Below, one piece after another: positions 34,006 through 44,040 of a stretch of 64,000 bases of DNA (positions within the stretch are counted from its first letter, which is position 1; each line of letters begins with the position of its first letter). The stretch is taken from contig CM067545.1 of the NCBI GenBank assembly GCA_034509755.1, positions 46,555,062-46,619,061 of the forward strand, given 5' to 3'. Both the position numbers and the translations under genes were made by a program. The stretch comes from Anisodus tanguticus (Eukaryota > Streptophyta > Magnoliopsida > Solanales > Solanaceae). The notes beneath the pieces were generated by a model. It made no database searches and was not told the DNA's origin. It saw nothing but the letters and a program-made list of their open reading frames with translations.

Positions 34006-35689
34006 GTAAACATTTTTACTTTATTTTCTCAGGTAAATTTCACAAATGTCATATAACAATAAAATTTTGTATCAGAATCACATAACTTTATTTTGTCACT
34101 TAAAAATCACAATACTATGTAACAATAATCAAAATATCTCGAAAATAAAGTTTCTGGTGGAATTTAAAAAAAAAACTTTTTTTCACCTTTTTAAACAAAT
34201 AACCTTGAAAAGAATGTACAAATGGAGATTCACTATAAGATCTTGGCTAAAAAATTCATTACTTTTTTAATATATTTTTTAGGATAAATTTTAGAAAGCA
34301 TGGAACTAATTTTTACCATTATTAGTATACATAAGTTAAGTATAAGCAAAATAATGAGAATAACCTGCCGGTCCTTTTTTTTCCCTTAGACGAGAGACAA
34401 ATCCAAGTCCTCAAATGATTCAAACTCGTGGTTATTGTCATTATTGTTTTTCAATGTCATTTATTTAGAAAAAGTTAAAACGAAAATCTCACCGAAAGTT
34501 ATATTTTCCGACTATTGTGATTATTTGATTATCAATGTAATGGTATTGAAACTTTTAAATGATAAAATAAAATTATATAGTTTTGGTGCAAAAGAATTGT
34601 AATCATTTGTGAAATTTACCCTAATTTCTTGAAAAGGAACAAATAGTTTAGTTTACATGCATTGCAGACGCATAATGCTAGCGAAATGAATCCATATTTC
34701 GGTAATCCACCCAACTCGTCCATTTTTAGCGGATTTACGGAGTGATATTTTAGATGGACAAAATTTGGGCTTCAACCCATATTTAATCTATAGAAATATG
34801 GGCAAATATAGATAAAAATGGGTTAGACATATTCTAATTTATACTTTCCAAGTTTTCGAAATCAAAGTAACATCGTTGCTAGTTCATTAAACTTTGTAAA
34901 AGTCTCATACTAGAAGAATTAGATGATTAGGAATTCTTCAGTTTTCATTTTATCTAGTTTACTTATACTGAATCTTACGAAGCCTGTTCATGTACAACAT
35001 GATTCGGACATGATCATAGAAAAGATTTTAAATATATCATGGAACTTGATCATCATCATTTTATTATTAGAAAGTTATTCATTTGTGTGTCAATCTTGAT
35101 TTTCTTTGCAGAAAAATGAGAAATAATCTTAATATTTCTTATCTTGCTATGGGTGCATTGTGTATTATCAACAATTGTAAACCTAACTTTGAATTTTATC
35201 CCCAATGTATATTTTTCTTATGTTTCATTGTCAATTATTGACAGATCTCAACTTTAGTTATGTCTCAAATTGTTCATGTTAATTGGTGTATACAACAATT
35301 TCTGGTTGTGATGATCTTTTGATATCTGCTACTACAGAAAAGAATTGCAGCAAAACAATTTGTGTAACCATATTGCTGAAAAAAAATATTATTATCTATT
35401 TTATTGATTCTCTTCTTTGGTGGCATGATTGCGTTTTTCTGAGAATTGAATTTTTTTTCACTGGATGAGCATGGAAAGAGTTATAATAGTTGGGTCTTCT
35501 TATAACATATAGCATTGATTTATGTTGCTAGAGTAAAACTTTTACAAATTTTCAACGCAGGAGATAAAAAATGAGTCATGACCTATTTTTACCCAACCCA
35601 TATTCACATCTGTCAGGTTACTGATGCTTCTACCCATGTATTTGATTGCAATGACAGAAAAAAAGACATATTATCCCTTTATCTAAGAC
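34006..35689. other. Intron-like tail of unit 3, then unrecognised DNA
   Basis: To about 34640 it parallels 20723-21350. From 34680 to 35690 it is AT-rich with no gene or element boundary that I can support. Confidence 0.45.
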
Positions 35690-35759
35690 ATCTAACAACA
35701 TCAGAGCGCGTTTTGAGGGTTCACTGTTAATCAAGATGGCATAGTTGATTGTCTTGACA

Positions 35760-35909
35760 TATTCCGTGTACAAATATATTATACTCCAGGTAATATTTAG
35801 TGATATATAATTATGATAGTTATAGCATCCTTATTGTATTAGGATTCCACACTATATATATTTGTATTAATGAGAAAGACTCTCCAAGGGAGATTAATAC
35901 AATTCCACA
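35760..35909 (+). repeat. 5' LTR of element D
   Basis: 150 bp. It shares CGTGTACAAATATATTATAC and the end AGATTAATACAATTCCACA with the 3' LTR. Short deletions are present relative to it. Confidence 0.8.
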
Positions 35910-35989
35910 TGGTATCAAGAGCCAATAATCCTTCCAGACCTAAGACCTAATTTCGGCTGTCCATCCCTCTATTTTACAGGCGCCAAACC

Positions 35990-36260
35990 GATCGTATACC
36001 GCCGGTATACATCTGATATATGCTGATATACATCGGCCCAACCCTCCAATTCTTCTAACATCCATGTATACCCCTGGTATACTGCTGATATACAGCCCTC
36101 CCTCCTCCCCTATCTCTCCAACAGGTCATATACCCCTTGTATACAACATATACACGCCGATATACTCTCCTTTTATGGCTGATATACCATCCTTGCCACT
36201 GTATATACCCATATACAGCCTCCCTAAGCCGTTATACACCTCGTATATGATTGTTTCTGC
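35990..36260. repeat. Array of TATAC/GTATAC words in the element D leader
   Basis: About twenty copies of TATAC, GTATAC or GATATAC occur in 270 bp at irregular spacing, among C-rich spacers. The same words make the hairpins in the LTRs of elements A1, N and C. The stretch is open in one frame (36064-36411) but the translation is tyrosine/proline-rich and not convincing as a protein. Confidence 0.6.
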
Positions 36261-36660
36261 CTCATATATGCTTCGCATACGTCCCAAACCACCCCCTTAC
36301 TGTTTTCTCTCTCATATCCGATCTCTGGCAGCCACCATGGTCGGAAACCACCACGGATATGGTTGTGGACAGAGCCGCAGGGGTGGCCGCAGGGGTCGAG
36401 CTGGGAACTAGGCTTTCAGCTTGGGCCCATCAGCCCCCAGATACAGCCCGGAAGCTGTCGCCCAAGTTCCAGCAACAGTGCAGCTCGCCCCATACCAGCT
36501 GTTGTGCAACGGCCATCCGACCCTCCATCTTTCAGCGCAGCAATGACCCAGCAGTCTGGGATCACGTCCGACAGCCCACATAAGTCAGGCCCAATTTCCT
36601 AGGGCCCACTTCTCTATTTCGGGCCTTCCCCAATCCAGTTTGGGCTAGGCTTTCAGCACA

Positions 36661-37900
36661 TTGACTCCTCGGAAGACCGTTAATGAGTGGTATATGGATA
36701 CGGGTGCCACGTCTCACCTCACCAACAATTCTGATAATCTTCCTCAAATGTGTAATTTAAATACTCCGCAATCTATTCTGGTTGAAAACGGCCATCGCAT
36801 TCTAATTCAGGATTTTGGCCACACTCTAACCCCACTACTGCATCCCCACTTCTCCCTAAATAATGTCATCTATGCCCCACACATTATTAAGAACCTAATC
36901 TCCGTTAGAAAAATTTTCACAGATAATTCCGTATCAATTAACTTTGACCCGTTTGGGTTTTCTATAACGGACCTACGTACCGGGAAACTCCTTACCCGAT
37001 GCAATAGTGAGGGGGCCTCTATCCTTTCCTATCCACGTCTGCTGCCAGTGTCACCCCTCCCACATCTCTAAATGCCCAAGTCTCTCCTCCCACCGCTTTA
37101 GCAACAATCTCTCCGTCAACCTGGCACAATAGACTTGGACATCCAAGAGCTCCTATTTTTAATTTTCTTCGGAACAAATAATTTAATTCGTTGTCCTAGT
37201 GGAAAATCTGCCCAACCGCGTTTTTCTTGCCCTTTAGGCAAATACGTTCGCCTCCCTTTTCAGTCTTCCTTAAGTGTTACGTTTTCTCCGTTTGATATTG
37301 TTCATGCAGATTTATGAACATCTTATGTTATTAGTTCACTGTGTCATAAATTCTATCTTGTGTTATTAGTGACTTTTCTCACTTTATCTGGATTTACCCT
37401 CTAAAATTCAAGTCTGAAGTTTTTACCAAGTTTATTGAGTTTCGTAACTTTATCAAAACACAATTTGAAAAATCCATCAAATCATTTCAATGTGATAATG
37501 GTCGTGAGTTCAATAATTTCGCATTTCATAATTTTTGCACCAATAATGGCATAGTCTTCCGTTTCTCCTGTCCCTACACCTCACCCTAAAACGGAAAAGC
37601 CGAACGAATCATCCGTACTATCAACAACATAGTTCATACCTTTCTTTTCCATACCTCTCTCCCCACATCATTTTGGGTCTACACAGTCAAAATGATAGAA
37701 TACATCTTTAATATTTTACCCACCAGTACTCTTCACAACAAAAACCCCACTGAAATTCTCTACCGTCGAATCCCTTCCTATGATCACCTTCGAATTTTCG
37801 GTTGTCTTTGCTATTAAAATCTTGCCTCCACTGCCCCTCATAAATTAGCACCCCGAACCACTCTGTGGGTCTTAATAGGTTTCCAATCTAATCATAAGGG
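36661..37900 (+). pseudogene. Element D protease and integrase
   Basis: The protease carries the intact active site in WYMDTGATSHLTNNSDN (36686-36735), followed by KNLISVRKIFTDNSVSINFD. The integrase zinc domain follows in other frames (LGHPRAPIF, CPLGKYVRLPF). The core shows IVHADL then a stop, FQCDNGREFNNFAFHNFC at about 37485 (second Asp) and RFSCPYTSP then a stop. GKAERIIRTINNIVHTF comes after it. Several stops and shifts make it inactive. Confidence 0.75.
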
Positions 37901-38899
37901 CTATTTGTGTTATGACTTGTCCACTCGTCAAATTCACGTCTCTCGTCATATTACGTTTGATGAGAGAATTTTTTCTTTTGCTAATATTAAAAAAATCCTA
38001 AACACGGACTACACTTTTCTAGACGAGTCTGACATCTCCCCTATTGCCCGCCGCCTACTCAGTCACCCAGTCACTATACCGTCGCTGCCACCTCCGGCAG
38101 CTGGCCACTACCACCGCCCCATCTCCGCCACCTCAGCCTGCCACTGCCACCACAGTAGTCTGGTAGCCAACCACCCTGTCAGTCCAGTCGACGTCTCCGA
38201 CACCACAACCATCCTGTCGGACGCCTCCCGACACTAACCCACCGCTGTATCACCCACCCGCTGTCATCGGCACTCAGGTCACCCAATGTCACTACCAATT
38301 ACGTCAGCTCCTCCAATCTACCAACCTAATAACCAATCAACACATTTGCGACATTGAAACCTTTTCTCTAACCTTCCACCAACACCAGCACCGGAATCGA
38401 CTAAAACCCATCCCCACAATCTGACTAGACCCCCCTTCACCTACCACAGCTCGGTCACCCAACACAATCCACCCAAACCCCTACCCCATCCCCCCGCCTC
38501 CACTAGAACCCTCTCATGGTCAACATGACCCAGATTCCGACCCAGACCCACCCATCCGTCGATTCTCTATAGATACCCACCCCCCACACTGACACAGACT
38601 CGCCACACCACCAAAATACAGAACCTGCCCCTGCCCCCACATACCGTATGGAAATTCATGCCCAACACAGGATTTTCAAACCAAAGTCCAATTTAACTTG
38701 TCCACACAAACAATATCCTTAATTCCTAAAATCCTAAAATTAGCCAAACTTAACCCCAATTGGAATGCAGACATGCGTGAAAAATTTAATGTTTTAACGA
38801 AACAGCACACTTGAGATTTGGTTCCTAGATCGGAAGGGGTGAATGTGATCCGATGCATGTGGTTTTTTTTGTCACAAATACAGAGACAGTGGTGATCTA
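37901..38899 (+). pseudogene. Element D integrase C-terminus and linker to reverse transcriptase
   Basis: The start (RQIHVSRHITFDERIFSFAN, 37905-38030) is the conserved C-terminal part of copia integrases. A long proline/serine/threonine-rich linker (38040-38650) follows, as usual in this lineage, then the opening of reverse transcriptase, decayed. Confidence 0.65.
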
Positions 38900-40255
38900 G
38901 AGAGATATAAGGCAAGACTTGTGACCAATGACACTAATCAGTAGTAGGGCATTGATTGTGGTGAGACATTTAGTCCGATTGTTAAATCGCTACCCGTTGC
39001 GCAGTTCTGAGTATTTCTATGGACAAGCATTGGTCGACTCATCAGTTTGATGTAAAAAATGCATTTGTACATGGGGATTTGAAAGAAACTGTTTACATGC
39101 ACCAGCCACCTGTGTTTATCCTGCAGCCATCAGTATATATGTCGTCTTCGTAAGCCACTTTATGGTTTGAAACAGGCCCCTAGAACATGGTATGATTGCT
39201 TTGCACAATACATTATGCAGATTGGGTTTGTTTGCAGCAAGTGTGATAATTCTCTATTTATTTTTTATAAAGGTAGTAACATTGCTTATTTGTTGTTATA
39301 TGTGGATTACATAGTGCTTACTGCCTCTTCTAAGTTGTTGAAAAATGAGATCATTGCATTGCTTAAAACTGAATTTGCTATGACTGATTTGGGAAAATTA
39401 AATTATTTTTTTGGGGATATCAGTGACTAGATCTGCAAATACTATATTTTTGTATCAGCGCAAGTATGCAGATGAGATAGTGTACATGGCTAAAATGGCG
39501 AACTATAAGATAATGTCCACTCCGGTTGACTCTAAATCAAAGCTCAGTGTTGTTGATGGTAATCTGGTGTCTGATCCCACTCTTTACAGGAGTCTTGCAG
39601 GTGCACTACAATATCTAACTTTCACCAGGCCTGATATTGCGTATGTTGTTCATCAGGTGTGCTTATTCATGCATGCCCCCAGAGAGCCTCATTTTATTAC
39701 TCTGAAGCGTATCATTCGATACGTTAAAGGCACACTTGATTATGGATTGCATCTATACCCCTCAACACCGACCAGGTTGTTATTATATACATATGCTGAT
39801 TGGGTAGGCTGTCCGGACACACGACGTTCCACCTCAGGCTACTGTGTATTCTTGGGGATAATCTCTTTTCTTGGTCTGCCAAGAGGCAAGTCACCTTATC
39901 CCGTTCGAGTGCAGAAGCATAGTATAGAGGCGTTGCAAGTGTTGTTGCTGAGATCTGTTGGCTCCGAAACCTTCTTTTGGAGCTTCAGTGTCCCTTGCGT
40001 AAGGCATCTTTGGTTTACTGTGATAACATATCCGCCATATATTTATCTCATAATCCGGTTCAGCATCAGCGAACCAAGCACATTGAGATGGATATACGCT
40101 TTGTTCGTTAGAAGGTTGCTCTCGGTCATGTTAAGGTGTTGCATGTGCCTTCTACATATCAGTATGCAGATATCTTCACGAAAGGTCTTCCTAGACAGCT
40201 ATTCCTCGACTTCAGATCCAGTCTTAGCGTCCGGCCTCCTCCCGCTCCGACTGAA
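38900..40255 (+). pseudogene. Element D reverse transcriptase and RNase H
   Basis: Reverse transcriptase motifs are FDVKNAFVHGDLKETVYMHQ (about 39045) and KQAPRTWYDCFAQYI (39167 on). At the catalytic box the text is LLLYVDYIVLTAS: the second Asp of YVDD is a Tyr. An overlapping frame (39411-40310) continues with TPVDSKSKL, SLAGALQYLTFTRPDIAYVV and YADW of RNase H, which then shifts frame. The C-terminal tail is present to about 40240. It could not support its own copying. Confidence 0.8.
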
Positions 40256-40261
40256 GGGGTG

Positions 40262-40426
40262 TATTAACGTGTACAAATATATTATACTCCATATATTGTG
40301 TAATATTTAGTGATGTATAATTATGATAGTTATACGATCCTTATTGTATTAGGATTTCATATTGTATACTATATATATTTGTATTAATAAGAAAGACTCC
40401 CCAAGGGAGATTAATACAATTCCACA
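40262..40426 (+). repeat. 3' LTR of element D
   Basis: 165 bp, directly after the purine tract that follows the RNase H end. It starts TATTAACGTG. Confidence 0.8.
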
Positions 40427-40814
40427 ACCACGGCTATCAATTGATCAGAGAATCCCATCTCCTTTATCACTTGTTCCAGACAAATACAATCTACAATGTC
40501 ATAGAATTTTTGGAAGTCAATTTTAATCATGCACCGAGGAGAGACATTCTTCGTAATATAGGACTTAACTAGCTCATGAGCTAGGATAATGTTATCACCT
40601 ATCTTCCTTCCTGAGTTAAAGCTAGCCTGATACTAGAGATGACGCTCTGAATCCTTAATGCTAGTATCTTGCTAATCAGTTTGTAAAAGACAGTGCAACA
40701 AGCAATTGACTTGTATTCTTTCACATTTTCTGGACTCATTTTTGGGCATTAGAGGCAGCCCATGTTCTGTCAGTTTGAGTTCGAATGTAGAGGTTAAGTT
40801 TGTGATTTTCTTTT

Positions 40815-41138
40815 TTTTTCTTTTTTTTCTTTTTTTGATAATCCAGGTTTCCAGGCTTGCGCCTGACTACTTCACTGGTATTACCCAGACGTCCTGGAGA
40901 TGATGGGACCGGTCCTTCAGCACCCCACCACTAGGTAAATCGCGGGATGTGCACACATGGTCGGGTCTCGCTTGCGTCCAACGGATCAATGCTACAAGGT
41001 TGACCCCCCCACAGGCCCCATCCACAAGGCTTGGCGGAGACCGAACCCACACTGCAACATGCCCGCGCGGCTTTTAGCGCCTAGGCTTTACCACATGTAT
41101 GTGCCCCGGAGGACGATATCCGGAGGGGAGAATCGAAC
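40815..41138 (-). mobile_element. SINE with 15-bp target duplication
   Basis: The 15-bp duplication TTGTGATTTTCTTTT is at 40800-40814 and 41139-41153. On the minus strand the element starts GTTCGATTCTCC (a tRNA-type B-box motif at its very start, so the A box is missing), runs through a GC-rich body, and ends in an A-rich tail (plus-strand T-runs at 40811-40837). At about 300 bp, this is the size and form of a plant SINE. It sits in the LINE between its linker and reverse transcriptase. Confidence 0.75.
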
Positions 41139-41829
41139 TTGTGATTTTCTTTTCTATCAGTTTGAATATGGACGTAGAGGTTATGTGATCTGCTTTCTAT
41201 GAATTCTTTATTTTACCATTGTTGAAAAAGTATTTTGTGTCAGAATTACCAAGTTTATCCATTTGACTCTAAATTTTGTTTTAAGATACTCTCTTCTATT
41301 ATGGAAGAATGGTCTTCTCCTGCTCTAGCAAACTATCAGACAAATGATAGATCATCTGTTTTTGTGTAACTATTAACTCGTCCTTGACTTAAAGGATCTT
41401 CTGAGAAACTATTTTAAACTCCTCAATATTTAATTTTCTGAGCTCAAGTTTGAGTGCCTTCAATTTCAGCCATATATTCTGAAAGTATATTTATGTCCTA
41501 GAGACAATCTGTATTAGGACAAATATACTTTATACACATTCGTATTATTATTAATGGAGATTAATATTTTGGCATTTGCAATTATTGAATTATTCTTCCT
41601 CTTCCCAGCTGCCTTCATGCAGCTCCATGCTCTCTCAACAAGTGGTATGAAGCTCTTATATTCACTCCACGCATTAAAGAACCTAAATGGGATATTAATA
41701 TTCTGTTGGCAAATTTTCAATTTGAGTAGCATGGGGGAATGGTTTGACATGTTTGGAATATCATATTCCATTATCAAATGACCTCACTTCACCATCCATT
41801 TATAATTACCTATAACTCCGTCTAATCTG

Positions 41830-42969
41830 CTACACATTCTACCATTACCTTGCTGCTTATTTGATCATGTATAATAGTCCCCTTTCCATTTAATTTACTC
41901 AAGGAAAAGTTTGTATATATTCTATAAATCCATTTTTAATATTATATTTTGAAATATAATTAAAATTTGCTTTATTTCTGACAAAAATCCTAATATTGGA
42001 GAGAAAATTAATCTATCTACAATCAAACGAGCTTTTAAATCAAATGGTGTCATTAGATTAGGATATAGTTTTACATTTTTCCTTGATATATAGCAGTGCA
42101 TAAGATAGTCCTTTAAGCTTACAAGTTAGAAGCACTTTTAGTCCACCTTAAGAGAATCAATAGGAATTCTACTATTAAAACTTAACTAAACATCATGTTA
42201 AATCCAAAGAATTTAAGTTCTATGCACGGTTAGAATGTATATTTCTTGTATCATTAAGTTAAGTTACAACAATAGAGACATCTATCCATAGCAAGCCTAA
42301 TTTGATAATATAATAGTAACTTGCTATAATTAATTAAATTAATTAGATTATAAAAATTATATATTCTATCAGTATCTACAACCTAAATTTCAACAGAAAG
42401 AGAATGACATAACCCTATCAGCTGTTAGGTGTTAATGGAACAAGCTACTCTCAAACCAAATATTTGAGATTTGATCTTTACCCTTTAGATGAAAGAGTTT
42501 TGCTAGTTTTCTTCTTTTGTTGGGGAGGTATGGTTATCATGATATAACTATTAATTAAGGAAACAAAAATATAAAAAATTAAGTGAAAGAGCAAAGGAGA
42601 TGAAAGAAAAAAAGAATTAAACTAGATGAGACTTTGATGATGATGAGCGACGAAGGTCCTATATGAATTAAAAGAGCAAAATTGATTTATGGAAGCTAAA
42701 AAGTACAACATCTATGAGAATTAGAAAGAAAGAAAAAAAATCAAAAGCACGAACAAAAGAAAAATTGAAGGTCCACATATTATAAAAAGAAAACACACTA
42801 TTACGCTATTAGAAGAATTGGGTTTCATGATAGATTGACATTAGAAAACACTAAACACATGAGAAGGTTGGAGAAGAGGAGAGACGAGTTAAGCAAAATA
42901 TGGTAATCAAAATTTAAGGGAAGCTATTTGGTTATGTTCGAGTGGACCAAAAGTGCTCATGTTTTGTAA
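41830..42969. other. Intergenic, nothing recognised
   Basis: AT-rich DNA upstream of the splicing-factor gene, with purine-rich patches near 42560-42780. No ORF or element end was found. Confidence 0.4.
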
Positions 42970-43280
42970 ACTTAGGGTCGTTTGGTAGAATGCATTAGAG
43001 AAAATAATATATGTATTAGCTTTGTGTATTATTAATATCTTATTTGCTATTCTATTTCACTTTATTTGGTATTATCCTATATATAACTAATACATAGCAA
43101 ATCATGATATTAACAATACAAGGGGTTTCCAAGAGCAAATCTAAGTGCTAAACTTGGGTCACATGAAGAATTTGATATATTATGTGTATAATTCTTAAAA
43201 TATATCTAATATGATCTGAAGTAACCATGATCAAAGGACACTGAGTGGTGTGATGGTTAATGTGCTAATTCTTGAAACCA

Positions 43281-43283
<3 letters not shown>

Positions 43284-43312
<29 letters not shown>
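43284..43312. repeat. (AT)n microsatellite
   Basis: An uninterrupted AT run of about 14 units inside the MITE. Confidence 0.9.
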
Positions 43313-43314
<2 letters not shown>

Positions 43315-43414
43315 CTTTTAACCATTACCTTAAAAGCAATGGTGCACCATCCTCTTGAAATCATGGATTCGCCTTTAGGGTTTGCCCCTGAAGTCCACCT
43401 CATAGTATAGTATA

Positions 43415-43416
<2 letters not shown>

Positions 43417-43448
<32 letters not shown>
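43417..43448. repeat. (AT)n microsatellite
   Basis: A second AT run of about 16 units, next to the second copy of the internal duplication. Confidence 0.9.
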
Positions 43449-43452
<4 letters not shown>

Positions 43453-43879
43453 TTTAGCTTAAAAGCAATGGTGCACCCATCCTCTTGAAATCATGGATTC
43501 GTCTCTAGGGTTTGCCCATGAAGTCCACCTCATAGTATAGTACAAAGGGTATTTTGTAAACAATACTTTTTTTAGAAAAATTATGCAATACAAGTTATTT
43601 CTAATACACCAAACTAAACAATTGATAAGAAAAAATCCAACATAATTAATATTATCATAACTAATACCAGACTAGATCACTAATACACCCATCCTATTGA
43701 GCATTATTCTTATATGTCCTGCAAAATAGCCTAACAAATGACCCCTTTAAAGGATTATTTTGGCAACAAAAAATAAAAAGGGATTACTTATGCTCCTTAT
43801 ATTATAAGGAGGACAGAAATAGAGCAACCCTAAGACTTAAGGGGCAGTTTAAGTTAAAAAAACTACTAACATAAGATAT

Positions 43880-44040
43880 TAAAACTCGAAAATATCCTCC
43901 TTTACAAATTAGAATAGCACCTCAGCTTCAAACGAGTCGCAAAAACCCTAATCTCATAGAGTTCGCTTAGGGTTCCGTCAAAACCTAACCAGTAGTACTT
44001 CACCGGCGGAACACCGAGCCGCCATCGGACGTCACCGGAA
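43880..44040 (+). promoter_or_regulatory. Promoter/5' UTR of the splicing-factor gene with two telo-box motifs
   Basis: A telo-box AAACCCTAA is at 43943-43951 and its reverse form TTAGGGTT is at 43967-43974, 70-100 bp before the ATG. In plants such boxes are common in promoters and leaders of genes for translation and RNA processing, and they often help set growth-linked expression. No clear TATA box at the usual distance was seen. The transcription start is unknown. Confidence 0.55.

Larger units (their letters stand above)
19640..34680 (+). repeat. Degenerate tandem triplication around SWEET fragments
   Basis: The same ordered blocks recur. Block X (TTCTTGTAAGTTT, then CTCTCCTTCAACTT) is at about 19710, 21470 and 23070. 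Block Y (ACAAAGAG...GCTCAATGAG) is at 19850, 22420 and 23210. Block Z (GCACTCAAAAAGATGCACA) is at 20020, 22590 and 23415. Block W (CTTGTTTCTTGACTCATTTT) is at 20190, 23000 and 33555. Block S, with SWEET exons, is at 20330-21350 and 33650-34640. Unit 1 is complete. Unit 2 (21420-23045) lacks S and carries a zinc-finger gene in X. Unit 3 (23050-34680) is split by copia element H at 23599-33297. Confidence 0.75.
35760..40426 (+). mobile_element. Ale/Retrofit-like copia element D, inserted in the LINE
   Basis: LTRs are at 35760-35909 and 40262-40426. The primer site TGGTATCAAGAGCC is at 35910-35923 and a purine tract (GAAGGGGTG) lies before the 3' LTR. The coding order on the plus strand is protease, integrase, reverse transcriptase, RNase H. 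Gag is missing apart from scraps, and 35924-36660 holds a TATAC-rich leader instead. The two flanks belong to one LINE, which proves insertion, but the expected 5-bp duplication is not clear (tgaca against accac). Confidence 0.8.
35690..41820 (-). pseudogene. L1-type LINE ORF2 fragment, interrupted twice
   Basis: Read on the minus strand, an endonuclease end is at 41514-41790 (MSNHSPMLLKLKICQQNINI, FRFFNAWSEYKSFIPLVERA). It is followed at 41190-41480 by the linker to reverse transcriptase (LKLELRKLNIEEFK and DTKYFF). At 40430-40720 is reverse transcriptase (LISKILALRIQSVIS, FNSGRKIGDNIILAHELVKS, SPRCMIKIDFQKFYDIV). The next motif, VKTINYAILINSEPSK, is found only at 35700-35759, on the far side of copia element D. 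A SINE lies at 40815-41138. The LINE was therefore in place before both. Many stops are present. It lacks its 5' and 3' ends. Confidence 0.75.
42970..43745. mobile_element. MITE with internal duplication and AT microsatellites
   Basis: The ends GGGTCGTTTGGTAG (42976) and CTAACAAATGACCCC (43731-43745) are imperfect inverted repeats of a kind common in Solanaceae MITEs. Inside, a roughly 130-bp segment (AAAAGCAATGGTGCACC...CACCTCATAGTATAGT) is present twice, at about 43332-43416 and 43460-43542, each next to an AT run. The superfamily is uncertain. Confidence 0.6.

Noticed and set aside
36064..36602. Overlapping plus-strand ORFs of 79-115 codons
   Set aside because: The first is a translation of the TATAC array. 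The others are Ser/Pro/Gln-rich remains of a gag tail, without a start or a conserved domain.
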